A stretch of 64,000 nt of DNA from CAYYIS01 sp964470965 (lineage in GTDB: Bacteria > JAAXHH01 > JABIQT01), in NCBI GenBank assembly GCA_964470965.1, contig CAYYIS010000028.1:1-64000 (forward strand), read 5' to 3'. Under the pieces are notes generated by a model. It made no database searches, had not been told where the DNA came from, and saw only the letters and a list, made by a program, of their open reading frames with translations. The translations under genes were made by a program, and so were the position numbers. Position 1 is the first letter of the stretch. The number at the start of each line of letters is the position of its first letter. This document shows, in pieces, positions 17,312 through 25,814 of the stretch.

Positions 17312-18136
17312 ATGAAGATCGGAATTTTCACGTCCACGTTCGTACGGCCAACGCTCGAAGAGACGATGGACGCGATCGTCAGCCACGGCCTGAATTCGGT
17401 GCAGTTCAACATGAAATCAGCTGGGCTGGATGATATGCCGACGCATATAGACGATAAGCTATGTGACCGGATCCGCTCGACATTGGCGACGCGCCATATC
17501 GAACTTTCTGTACTGTCCGGCACCTTCAATATGATTCATCCGGATCTTAAAGAACGAGCCGAGGGCATGCGAAGTTTGAACACACTGGCCGCTGCATGCC
17601 GCCGTCTCGGTTCCGGTATCATCAGCTTGTGTACCGGCACCAGAAGTCGGGATTCCATGTGGCGACGGCACCCGGACAACGACTCCCCTGAGGCCTGGGC
17701 TGAAATGATCGGATCCATGGACGAGGCGGTCCAAATCGCCGAGACCCATCACGTCACACTCGCGTTTGAGCCGGAGGTTAACAACGTGGTGGACACGGCG
17801 GACAAAGCTCGACGTCTGGTGGACGAGATCGCCTCTCCGTATCTGAAAGTGCTTATCGACGGCGCCAATATCTTTCACGCGGGCGAGCTATCCCGCATGC
17901 AAGACATGCTGGACCACGCCTTCCAAGTTCTCGGTGATGACATTGTCATGGCCCACGCCAAAGACCTCAGCCGCGACGGCGACGCCGGTCACGAAGCAGC
18001 CGGCACCGGACTACTGGACTACGACCACTACATCCACCTGCTCCAGTCCATGGATTTCAAGGGTTCACTTATCTTGCACAGTCTCGAAGAACATCAGACG
18101 GAGAAATGCCTGTCGTTCGTCAGGGGAAAGATGTAG
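17312..18136 (+). CDS. Sugar phosphate isomerase/epimerase family protein
   Basis: Protein of 274 aa in the xylose isomerase-like TIM-barrel family. Metal-site candidates are Glu in FEPEVNN, Asp in VLIDGANIFH, His in MAHAKDLSRD and a terminal Glu in LILHSLEE, the usual Glu-Asp-His-Glu layout. It starts at ATG 17312 with GAGGGA upstream. It is the third enzyme after the dead alcohol dehydrogenase and the MR-type dehydratase on the same strand, and is likely a sugar or cyclitol isomerase/epimerase. It is distinct from the Hyi-like protein at 3388. Confidence 0.82.
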   Translation: MKIGIFTSTFVRPTLEETMDAIVSHGLNSVQFNMKSAGLDDMPTHIDDKLCDRIRSTLATRHIELSVLSGTFNMIHPDLKERAEGMRSLNTLAAACRRLGSGIISLCTGTRSRDSMWRRHPDNDSPEAWAEMIGSMDEAVQIAETHHVTLAFEPEVNNVVDTADKARRLVDEIASPYLKVLIDGANIFHAGELSRMQDMLDHAFQVLGDDIVMAHAKDLSRDGDAGHEAAGTGLLDYDHYIHLLQSMDFKGSLILHSLEEHQTEKCLSFVRGKM

Positions 18137-18336
18137 GCAGACGTGGCTTGGCGGATCGGAAAGGCCAGCTGACACCAGGGCTTGTTCCGGGATCTCCCCA
18201 AGATCGGATATTGTTTTTTGTACAGGCGTTGTAAGATTCAGAGGGATCCAGAATCGGGAACGAGGCTGACATGCCGTTTTTTTACGATGATGTCAGTCGT
18301 TACCTTCCAACGGTATCGATAAAATCAATCCCTGTG

Positions 18337-19998
18337 TTAGACCTCCAAAATAAGACTCTCCACCGCCGGTGACCAGGTCCCACAACGTATTTCCAGCGTT
18401 TTGTCGACTGCCGTCAGGAACGTTATCAGCACCCGGAAGGCGTTGGGGGCCGACTGGCTGCCGCGCATGTGACGGTACCGGTGGGCACTGGCACCTGGGC
18501 CGATCGAGATCGCGTCCTCGCCGACATGGTAAATCAGGGAGCCAGATTTCAGGAAGACCTCTTCGCCGGCGCCTCCGAGTATTACGCTATCCCCGAACTC
18601 CGCTTCACCGCCCGGCGCGAAGTCACAGGCTATCTGGAACGGCACGCGATCGTAGCCGATACACGATACATGGATATCGAATCCTCCGTCCACTTCCTCG
18701 ATTTCCAGGGATGTGGTCAGAGATGGCAGTGCGTACACATCCCGCTCCCTGCGGTGGTCGTAGAACTCGTCGATGCCTACGGGCTCTCCCACAGGCAGGT
18801 AATACACCGCATCATCATGGATTTCGCCACGACTATGATGCGTCATCCGGATCCTGCCGTCTGTTGCGTCGAACGACTCCCCCGAAAATTGAGCGGTCGC
18901 GAAATAGCTGGCTGCCGTGCTTACCGCCATTAGATCAACTTTACCGTGCCGCACACTGAACGGCGCGGTGCTGCCCGCGCCGGCGGTAGCACTGGTCTTG
19001 CCGCGCCGTACCCGCCAGATTCGGGCGGTCGGGTATAGTTTGGCGTAGCTGTCCGGCAGCGGTTCGCGTTTCAGGTCGTCCGTACGCCACTCGGGATGAT
19101 CTACAAACGGCTGAAGCGTCCATGGCAGGTGACCCGGCTCAATCGAGAACAGCCAGTCCGCTACGGCCGCGTAGAACCCGTTGTCGTCGTGACGACCCAT
19201 GTGATAGTAGCTGTCTACCATGTTGGCCAGTACGATTCGCTGACCCTGGTCCTGTCGCTGCGAGAAGCTGGTGACCACCGTACCGTCGTCATGGAGGAGA
19301 TGGTAGGAAAGATCCAGGTTGCACCGCACCGGTTCCAGCAGTTCGGGCCGATCCAGCGCCTCGGCGGCCAAGCGCAGGGAACGGTTAATGATGGCGTTAT
19401 AGCCCCCGGCGCTGCGCTCGATGAACTCGCCATCCGGGTTGATATCGATAGTCTCCGCCAGATATCGCTCCACCGTGTCCATACCATTCAGATCCGGAAA
19501 CAGAACCAACGCCTGGGACAGCGCCGCCACCAATACCCATCGGTGGTTCGGCGTATGGAAACCACCGCTCACCATGCCAGGGACCGCAGTACGGATGATC
19601 TCCCCAAGCGCTTCGTCGATCTGTCGGGCTCCGTCGTCATCCAGCTTCCGGATTGCTCGTAGTGCGGGTGACAGCGCTTTCACCATAAACCCGGTGTCCG
19701 GTGACGAATCGAAATTGGTGGTCATGAGGTCGAAACATCCGCTCGGGCGGCGTATCTTTCTCCCGAAAGCCGCACCTGCAAGGATCCGCTCCAGAATCTC
19801 CCCACTAAGGTAATGCTCCGACTCCTCCAGTGCATAAGCATATGCCAGTGAGGAAAGCGTACTCAAACTGGTCGGCTGTGGCAAACCTTCACTTACAAAC
19901 CCGCCGTAATCCACCCTACTCTGATCCATTACCTGCCTTGGCAACACTATCCGTACCTGATTGTCCAACAGTCCGACGAGTGTTTCGTAATTGAGCAT
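18337..19998 (-). CDS. Heparinase/alginate lyase-like protein of unknown specificity
   Basis: Protein of about 553 aa. Residues about 30-310 are helical with repeated aromatic-rich segments (GGFHTPNHRWV, SAGGYNAIINRS, MVDSYYHMGRHDDNGFY), as in alpha/alpha-toroid polysaccharide lyases. The remainder is beta-rich (DLMAVSTAASYFATAQFSGE, AVYYLPVGEPVGIDEFYDHR) like their beta-sandwich domains. The Asn-His-Arg and Tyr/His clusters could form an active site, but no catalytic set can be assigned with certainty. No signal peptide is visible. ATG 19998 is preferred over the in-frame TTG at 20022. It is divergent from the trans-sulfuration gene at 20143. Confidence 0.5.
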   Translation of the reverse strand: MLNYETLVGLLDNQVRIVLPRQVMDQSRVDYGGFVSEGLPQPTSLSTLSSLAYAYALEESEHYLSGEILERILAGAAFGRKIRRPSGCFDLMTTNFDSSPDTGFMVKALSPALRAIRKLDDDGARQIDEALGEIIRTAVPGMVSGGFHTPNHRWVLVAALSQALVLFPDLNGMDTVERYLAETIDINPDGEFIERSAGGYNAIINRSLRLAAEALDRPELLEPVRCNLDLSYHLLHDDGTVVTSFSQRQDQGQRIVLANMVDSYYHMGRHDDNGFYAAVADWLFSIEPGHLPWTLQPFVDHPEWRTDDLKREPLPDSYAKLYPTARIWRVRRGKTSATAGAGSTAPFSVRHGKVDLMAVSTAASYFATAQFSGESFDATDGRIRMTHHSRGEIHDDAVYYLPVGEPVGIDEFYDHRRERDVYALPSLTTSLEIEEVDGGFDIHVSCIGYDRVPFQIACDFAPGGEAEFGDSVILGGAGEEVFLKSGSLIYHVGEDAISIGPGASAHRYRHMRGSQSAPNAFRVLITFLTAVDKTLEIRCGTWSPAVESLILEV

Positions 19999-20063
19999 AA
20001 TGACAACGATCCCCGGCTCCAAAAAAAGTATCAGTGGCTCCTCATACTGAGGAAAAATTAGGA

Positions 20064-20091
20064 TTGACAGACATATTAAAATACATATGAT
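20064..20091 (+). promoter_or_regulatory. Sigma-70-like promoter for the trans-sulfuration enzyme
   Basis: TTGACA at 20064-20069 and TATGAT at 20086-20091 are 16 bp apart, in A+T-rich DNA 52 bp before the ATG at 20143. Confidence 0.6.
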
Positions 20092-20142
20092 GTCAATAAA
20101 TATCCATCATTTACCGCTTGTCTCTTCAATAAAGGAATTCTC

Positions 20143-21318
20143 ATGCCGGATGATGAAACGCTGCATTTTCTCACCGATGACTACCAATCCCCCACCGGTC
20201 GCGATTTCACTACCGATGCGATTCATGCGGGCTATCACGGCACTTCATCCGCCGTGCCGATCTATCAGGGAAACACCAATATCCGAGACGGCTATGAAGG
20301 CACCAACTCGTACGGACGCGGCTTGGAAAAAGCCGGTGGCCCGACGAGCGGGGCGGTAGAGGAACTCGTCCGTCATCTGGAAGGTGGAGAATGGGCGATG
20401 ACCACGTCGTGCGGCATGGCCGCCATGAGTCAGATATTCTTCGGCCTCTTGGATCATGGGGATCGGATCGTGGGACATCGTTGTCTGTACGCGGGTGCCA
20501 ACATGTGGCTGAATGAGGATTTGCCGAGTCGTTGGGGCATCGATACCGCAAGGGTCGACATGAGGGATCTGGACGCGCTTCGGGAGGCACTGGAGAAACC
20601 TACAAAAATAGTTTACTTCGAGCCGTACGCCAACGCATCTATGGATTTTATCGATGTAAAGGCGGTTATCGACTTAGCACACGACGCCGGCGCGCTGGTG
20701 GTGGTGGACAATACGTTTCTCACGCCGTATCTGCTGCAACCTCTACACTACGACGCCGATATAGTTATGCATGCCATGACGAAATACATGGCTGGTCACG
20801 GTGATGCGCTGGCGGGAGTCATTGTGGGGAACGACGAAGCGATTCGGGAGCCGATACATCGCATGCGAATTCTGATGGGCGGTGTGCTCGCACCCATGAA
20901 CGCCTTTCTCGTCAATCGTGGACTCAAGACCCTTGCGTTCCGGATGGAACGACACTGTGTGAACGCTCAAAAAGTGGCCGGATTCCTCGAAGAACATCCT
21001 CATGTTACCGAGGTCCGTTACCTGGGACTTCCGTCACATCCGGACCATGAAACCAGTCTAAAATATCTACGAGGCTCCGGTGGTATGCTCGGCTTTGTTT
21101 CCATCCCCGAGGTGGATCATGAGGCTCTCGGCAAGGCTTTCAAGATGTGCAAACCCTGGTACAGTCTAGGGGATGTGGAAACCCTGGTGCTCGAAAATGG
21201 CGGTCCGGGTAATCCGGAGCAGGGTATTCCGGCTCGCTATAGCCGGGTATCCGTTGGCCTGGAAGATCCAGATGATATCATCGCAGATCTGGATCAGGCA
21301 TTGAACAGAAGTGTGTAA
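20143..21318 (+). CDS. Cys/Met metabolism PLP enzyme (cystathionine lyase/synthase family)
   Basis: Protein of 391 aa of the gamma-family trans-sulfuration enzymes. Visible hallmarks are the N-terminal AIHAGYHG, the YGRGLEKAGGPT segment equivalent to Y-x-R-x-x-NPT, VVVDNTFLTPYLLQPL, and the PLP lysine in HAMTKYMAGHGD (Lys214). The C-terminus has SLGDVETLVLE in place of the more usual SLG-x-x-ESL. Which reaction it catalyses (cystathionine gamma-synthase, gamma-lyase, methionine gamma-lyase or O-acetylhomoserine sulfhydrylase) cannot be decided from sequence. The altered Y-x-R-x-x-NPT motif suggests a divergent branch. Confidence 0.85.
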   Translation: MPDDETLHFLTDDYQSPTGRDFTTDAIHAGYHGTSSAVPIYQGNTNIRDGYEGTNSYGRGLEKAGGPTSGAVEELVRHLEGGEWAMTTSCGMAAMSQIFFGLLDHGDRIVGHRCLYAGANMWLNEDLPSRWGIDTARVDMRDLDALREALEKPTKIVYFEPYANASMDFIDVKAVIDLAHDAGALVVVDNTFLTPYLLQPLHYDADIVMHAMTKYMAGHGDALAGVIVGNDEAIREPIHRMRILMGGVLAPMNAFLVNRGLKTLAFRMERHCVNAQKVAGFLEEHPHVTEVRYLGLPSHPDHETSLKYLRGSGGMLGFVSIPEVDHEALGKAFKMCKPWYSLGDVETLVLENGGPGNPEQGIPARYSRVSVGLEDPDDIIADLDQALNRSV

Positions 21319-21832
21319 TTTCCATATGGAATCGAATTTTTTGCGTTCTTAACCGGTTAAAACATTCAGGCTTGCGGATATTCCCTCATCCAGCCAACAG
21401 CGAGCGGTATAGGTTGAATATGCCCTCATAAAATCAGGGTGTCCCCTGTATTAGACGATACCCGGCGAAACGCTGCCGATTCCTGTGCTCAGGGCTGACG
21501 ACCTGCCCGACATTTGTGCCTGAAGATACTACGTCGGCAGGTCCAAGCACACGCGCCTGCTGGGGCTTTAGCAATCATCAGTTACAATCACATCGTATTC
21601 TCTTAAGGGCGTTTTCCATGGATCACCGACCGAAGCGGCGGTGATGCGAGACGGCTGAGAAGCCCGTTGTGGACAGCGATCCCTGTTCCTCGCTGTGCGG
21701 GTGCTAGATGGCGTTGGCATCTAACAGACCTGTCACCTCGAGGGTTCGTGGGTAGGCAGTGTGTCCTTTACGTCGCCCCGCGGTAGAAGCACTCGAATCC
21801 TGCAGGTCAGAACTGACGAAACGGAGGCATTT
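21319..21832 (+). other. 514-bp gene-free interval with a run of hairpins
   Basis: No convincing gene. Between 21622 and 21723 four hairpins follow one another: ATCACCG/CGGTGAT (21622-21645, with an inner CCG/CGG), ACGG/CCGT (21651-21667), AGCGA/TCGCT (21676-21695) and TAGATG/CATCTA (21705-21723). They lie 110-210 bp before the PhyH gene. They could be a structured leader or an unrecognised small RNA. I could not match them to a known riboswitch. Confidence 0.4.
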
Positions 21833-22624
21833 ATGAAGACAATACATTCACAATATATGAAGGACGGCTACTACATCACGCCCGATCCGGTTTTACCACC
21901 CGATGTAGTCCAACGTGCAGCAGATGGCATGGACGCCATACGGACAGGAGCCTACGACACTGGAGTACCGCCGCTGGATTCGCCCTGGAACCCAGGTGAC
22001 GACGAAAATAAGCTATGCAAGATAGAGATGCCGCAGATCGCCAGCCGGGGCGTCTATGAGCTGGTCAGCCATCCGGCGCTCGGAAAACTGGCCGCGGAGG
22101 TGACCGGTGCGGAAATGGTGCAGGTTTGGTGGGTGCAGCTTCTATACAAACCGGCCAGCAGACCGGGCGCGACAGTCCAAACAAATGTGGGATGGCATCA
22201 AGACCGGCAGTACTGGAGCACCTGGGAGGAGGGTAGTGAGCTGTTCACGGCCTGGGTCGCCGTGAGTGACGTGACCGAGGATGCAGGCCCCATGCGATTC
22301 GTGCGTGGATCTCACAACTGGGGCCTGCTTAACCAGGGTGATTTTTTTGATCAGGACCACGATGCCCAACGGCAAGAGATCCAACCACCAAACGGTGCAG
22401 ACTGGAAAGAAACTGCCGCGTTACTGCCCCCCGGTGGAGTCAGTTTCCACGAAAAACTCACGTTCCACGCCAGCGGACCGAATATGTCAAACGGACCCAG
22501 GCGCAGCTTCGCCATCCACATGCGCACCCAACGGTCCAAACCCCGCAGGGATCTGAGACAGAGTCACGCCACGTATATCGATTTGCCGTCCCACTGCCCG
22601 GTGGTATTTGGAAAGTTGAGGTAA
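21833..22624 (+). CDS. Phytanoyl-CoA dioxygenase (PhyH) family protein
   Basis: Fe(II)/2-oxoglutarate oxygenase of 263 aa. The iron triad is visible as H-x-D in GWHQDRQYW, with the distal His in the FHASGPN segment. The 2-oxoglutarate Arg follows in PRRSFAIHM. The WWVQLLYKPA strand before H-x-D is typical. ATG 21833 is chosen because CGGAGG lies 5 bp upstream; an in-frame extension to 21761 has no such site. PhyH proteins hydroxylate diverse small molecules and the substrate is unknown. The gene converges with the kelch gene 3 bp downstream. Confidence 0.88.
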   Translation: MKTIHSQYMKDGYYITPDPVLPPDVVQRAADGMDAIRTGAYDTGVPPLDSPWNPGDDENKLCKIEMPQIASRGVYELVSHPALGKLAAEVTGAEMVQVWWVQLLYKPASRPGATVQTNVGWHQDRQYWSTWEEGSELFTAWVAVSDVTEDAGPMRFVRGSHNWGLLNQGDFFDQDHDAQRQEIQPPNGADWKETAALLPPGGVSFHEKLTFHASGPNMSNGPRRSFAIHMRTQRSKPRRDLRQSHATYIDLPSHCPVVFGKLR

Positions 22625-22627
22625 TAA

Positions 22628-23599
22628 CTAACCCCTCTCCAGTTTCCACACATCCGATGTCATGTTATTCCCTGCCACCATCCATAGGGCATCCTTGTAA
22701 ATAAACACGCTGGCTGCGTGACGGGGAGCCCACGGGGTGTCCGGCACCTCTGCCCAGGTGATGCCGTCCGGGGAATACCAGACGTCCTTTCTGTTGCCCA
22801 CGCCGTCGTAGCCTTCCATAACCCACAGGTGATCGTCGAACGCCGCTACTTCGTGGTATTGCCGGGGAGCCCACGGAGCGGCCTCACTGTGCTGTTCCCA
22901 GTGGATGCCATTCGCCGAACTCCAGATGTCGTTGTAGTACTGACGGTACGGCGTGTCGGGTGTGTCGTACGTGCCACCGCCCAGAACCCAGATCCGGTCC
23001 CGGAATACCGCACTGCCGCCTATCATGCCGCGGTGAGGGTGTACGGGTGTGTTGCAGTCTACCTGTTCCCACTGGATCCCGTCGGAACTGGACCAGAGGT
23101 CATTACAGAAACGGGTGCCACCGGGTGCAAACGGGGGTATGGTCTGTCCACCCATAATCCAGATGCGATCCTGAAATGCCACCGTATAGTGCAGAGCCCG
23201 CGGTCCCCACGGCACTTGTCCCGTAAGGCGTGTCCAGGTTCGGCCGTCGGCTGAAGCCCAGACATCGTTGTGGTAATGTCCCTGATTCACGTCACCTCCG
23301 ACGATCCACATCCGGCCCTGGTGAACTACGTAGCCGGCGGTGTGGCGTCCTTCCCAGTCAGTGGTCGGATCGAATGTGTCATCGAGAAACGTGTTAGGCT
23401 TTTCAAGATGCCAGTGTGCACCATCCTCTGAACGCCACACTTCGTTATTGCATATTCTCGGAAAGTGCTTCGGATCATCAGGATTCCATCCTCCCAACAG
23501 CCACATACTTCCTTCGAACACCAGGGCTCCGGCCCCGTCTCGTGGTGCGAACGCCGCGTTATGCGTTACATTTTCCCATCTATACTGAACTCGACTCAT
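22628..23599 (-). CDS. Kelch-type beta-propeller protein
   Basis: Protein of 323 aa made of about six repeats, each with a hydrophobic strand and double Gly (LLGGW, IVGGD, IMGGQ, VLGGG, VMEGY, VAGNN), followed by a DVW-x-x-x-DG-x-x-W unit. That is the pattern of a six-bladed kelch/galactose oxidase-type propeller. No signal peptide or extra catalytic domain is visible, so it is probably a cytoplasmic binding or scaffold protein, although exported relatives exist. GGAG lies just upstream of the ATG. Confidence 0.85.
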   Translation of the reverse strand: MSRVQYRWENVTHNAAFAPRDGAGALVFEGSMWLLGGWNPDDPKHFPRICNNEVWRSEDGAHWHLEKPNTFLDDTFDPTTDWEGRHTAGYVVHQGRMWIVGGDVNQGHYHNDVWASADGRTWTRLTGQVPWGPRALHYTVAFQDRIWIMGGQTIPPFAPGGTRFCNDLWSSSDGIQWEQVDCNTPVHPHRGMIGGSAVFRDRIWVLGGGTYDTPDTPYRQYYNDIWSSANGIHWEQHSEAAPWAPRQYHEVAAFDDHLWVMEGYDGVGNRKDVWYSPDGITWAEVPDTPWAPRHAASVFIYKDALWMVAGNNMTSDVWKLERG

Positions 23600-23694
23600 T
23601 ACGATCGTCTCCTGTCAAAATAGCGGGGATTTCAGATACAATATATGTTTCTCTTCCAACCGGATGTATTGTATTCCAATCATCCCAAAACCCC

Positions 23695-23723
23695 TTGACA
23701 TCCACGTGTTTACCCCCTACTGT
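23695..23723 (+). promoter_or_regulatory. Promoter candidate for the moxR operon
   Basis: A perfect TTGACA (23695-23700) is followed after 17 bp by the weak TACTGT (23718-23723), about 60 bp before the MoxR start. Confidence 0.4.
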
Positions 23724-23785
23724 GAGCAAGCACATTTTCGGGATTTTTTCTTTCGACCATCCTGTATGCCAGAAAGGTCATCTCA

Positions 23786-24796
23786 ATGTCAGAAACCAAG
23801 GATCGTGCCGACCTGGAGATCGTCGGAGAACTTAAAGCCGCGAGAGATAAAATCGAAGGTGAAATTTCCAAGGTGATCATTGGTCAGCACGAGGTAATCG
23901 AACAATTGCTTACGGTGCTGCTCTCCAACGGTCATTGCCTGCTGATTGGAGTACCGGGTCTGGCCAAAACGCTATTGATCAACACGCTGGCCCAGACCCT
24001 CGACCTCGGGTTCAGCAGAATCCAGTTCACTCCTGACCTTATGCCATCGGATATTACCGGCAATGAAATTCTGGAAGAGGACAAGTCCACCGGACATCGA
24101 GAATTCAAATTCATAAAAGGCCCTATCTTCGCCAACGTTATCCTGGCCGACGAGGTCAACCGAACCCCACCTAAAACGCAGGCAGCGCTTCTGCAGGCCA
24201 TGCAGGAGCATGAGGTTACTGTGGCCGGGGATTCCATGAAGCTCGACGAGCCGTTTTTCGTCCTTGCCACGCAGAACCCGATAGAGCAGGAAGGGACATA
24301 CCCTCTGCCGGAAGCCCAGCTCGACCGATTTATGTTCAGTGTTTACATCGACTACCCCACCCGCGACGAAGAAATCGATATCGTCAAATCTACCACAGGC
24401 GATCAACACCCGGATCTGAGCCATGTACTGAGCGGTAAAGAAATTTCTGAGTTGCAGCAACTGGTCCGCCGCGTACCGGTGACCGATCATGTCGTGGAAT
24501 ACGCCGTCTCACTCGCGCGCAAAACCCGGCCGGTAGAAGAGGATGCGCCGCAGTTCATAAAGGACTGGGTCAACTGGGGCGCCGGCCCTCGGGCCTCACA
24601 GTACCTGATCCTGGGCGCCAAAGCGAGGGCGGTACTTCACGGGTCCTATACACCATCTCCTGCCGACGTTCGGGCTATGGCCCTGCCGGTGCTGCGTCAC
24701 CGTATAGTAACCAACTTCAACGCGGACGCCGACGGCGTCTCGTCCCAGGATATCATAAGCCAACTGGTCGATGAACTGACAAAGGAAGAGGTATAA
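23786..24796 (+). CDS. MoxR-type AAA+ ATPase
   Basis: Protein of 336 aa, the usual MoxR length. Walker A is GVPGLAKT (near residue 55), Walker B is VILADEVNRTPP, sensor 1 is FVLATQNPIEQEGTYPLPEAQLDRF, and the C-terminal lid contains GPRASQYL. MoxR ATPases act as chaperones that insert cofactors or remodel partner proteins, usually with a VWA/DUF58 protein. The next gene, 8 bp downstream, encodes exactly such a DUF58 protein, so the pair forms one transcription unit. Confidence 0.93.
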   Translation: MSETKDRADLEIVGELKAARDKIEGEISKVIIGQHEVIEQLLTVLLSNGHCLLIGVPGLAKTLLINTLAQTLDLGFSRIQFTPDLMPSDITGNEILEEDKSTGHREFKFIKGPIFANVILADEVNRTPPKTQAALLQAMQEHEVTVAGDSMKLDEPFFVLATQNPIEQEGTYPLPEAQLDRFMFSVYIDYPTRDEEIDIVKSTTGDQHPDLSHVLSGKEISELQQLVRRVPVTDHVVEYAVSLARKTRPVEEDAPQFIKDWVNWGAGPRASQYLILGAKARAVLHGSYTPSPADVRAMALPVLRHRIVTNFNADADGVSSQDIISQLVDELTKEEV

Positions 24797-24804
24797 GATC
24801 GTCC

Positions 24805-25707
24805 ATGTCAACTCCCGATTACCGAAAATTTCTCGATCCCGTCACCATCTCCAAGCTGACCCGCCTCGATCTTAAGGCCCGGCTGGTGGTAGAAGGTTTC
24901 ATCGCCGGATTGCATCGCAGTCCGTACCACGGATTCAGTGTAGAATATGCACAACACCGTCAGTATATGCCTGGTGATCCGATCAAGTATATAGACTGGA
25001 AGGTGTTTGCCAAATCCGATCGGTTCTACGTGAAAGAATACGAAGAAGAGACCAATCTAAAATCTTACATCTTCCTGGATGTGAGCGCATCCATGGGCTA
25101 TTCTTCCGACGGAATCAGCAAACTCGAATACGGAAAATACCTGGCAGCTGCCCTGACCTACCTGATGCTGTCACAACAGGATTCTGTAGGACTGGTTCTA
25201 TACGACGAACGGGTGCGGCAGTATGTTCCGCCGCGGGCCGTGGGTAGCCAGCTCCACACCGTGCTCCAGCAGCTCCACCGCGCCGCGCCGTATGCCGGCA
25301 CCAGCAGCCGCACCACGTTCCATACGCTGGCCGAACGTATCAAACGGCGCGGTCTTATCATCATTATCTCCGACTTGCTCGAAAAAGACCCGGACGATGT
25401 GATCTCAGGCATCAAACACTTCCGGCACCGCAGACACGAAGTGATCGTCTTCCGGCTGCTCGACCCGGCGGAACTGAATTTCTCCTTCGACCGGCCGTTG
25501 CGTTTTCGCGATCTGGAAACAGGAGAAGAGCTATTTACCGATCCGAATCAGATCCGCGACCAGTACCTCTCCAGTCTTCAGGATCAGAATGCCCGCTACG
25601 AAACAATCTGCCGCGAAAACTATGCCGACTACCTCTCCCTGGACACTACCACTCCCTTCGACTACGCCCTGATGACCTTCCTGGGAAAACGTTCGAAACT
25701 GGGATAG
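24805..25707 (+). CDS. DUF58 domain protein
   Basis: Protein of 300 aa with the DUF58 signature GFSVEYAQHRQYMPGDPIKYIDWKVFAKSD split over residues 41-72, followed by a VWA-like fold whose MIDAS motif reads FLDVSASMG. This is the standard partner of MoxR ATPases. No membrane helix is present, unlike the longer DUF58 proteins of five-gene MoxR operons. Only the pair is present here; downstream BatA/BatB-type genes are missing and the next gene is on the opposite strand. Confidence 0.9.
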   Translation: MSTPDYRKFLDPVTISKLTRLDLKARLVVEGFIAGLHRSPYHGFSVEYAQHRQYMPGDPIKYIDWKVFAKSDRFYVKEYEEETNLKSYIFLDVSASMGYSSDGISKLEYGKYLAAALTYLMLSQQDSVGLVLYDERVRQYVPPRAVGSQLHTVLQQLHRAAPYAGTSSRTTFHTLAERIKRRGLIIIISDLLEKDPDDVISGIKHFRHRRHEVIVFRLLDPAELNFSFDRPLRFRDLETGEELFTDPNQIRDQYLSSLQDQNARYETICRENYADYLSLDTTTPFDYALMTFLGKRSKLG

Positions 25708-25814
25708 AAGACTATCCCAATCTTCATGACGATTCTTCCCCTATGTTCAGAACTCGGCGCTTCTGGCCTTGGACGGTTCGGTGTGGATCCGAAACCATAC
25801 GAAGCCCCATGCTC

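Noticed and set aside
21651..21760. CTGAGA motif suggesting a TPP riboswitch
   Set aside because: The required ACCCTT and GAACCTGATCTGG blocks are absent downstream.
21780..21830. TCGAATCC resembling a tRNA T-arm
   Set aside because: No acceptor, D or anticodon arms could be paired around it; it lies just before the PhyH ribosome-binding site.
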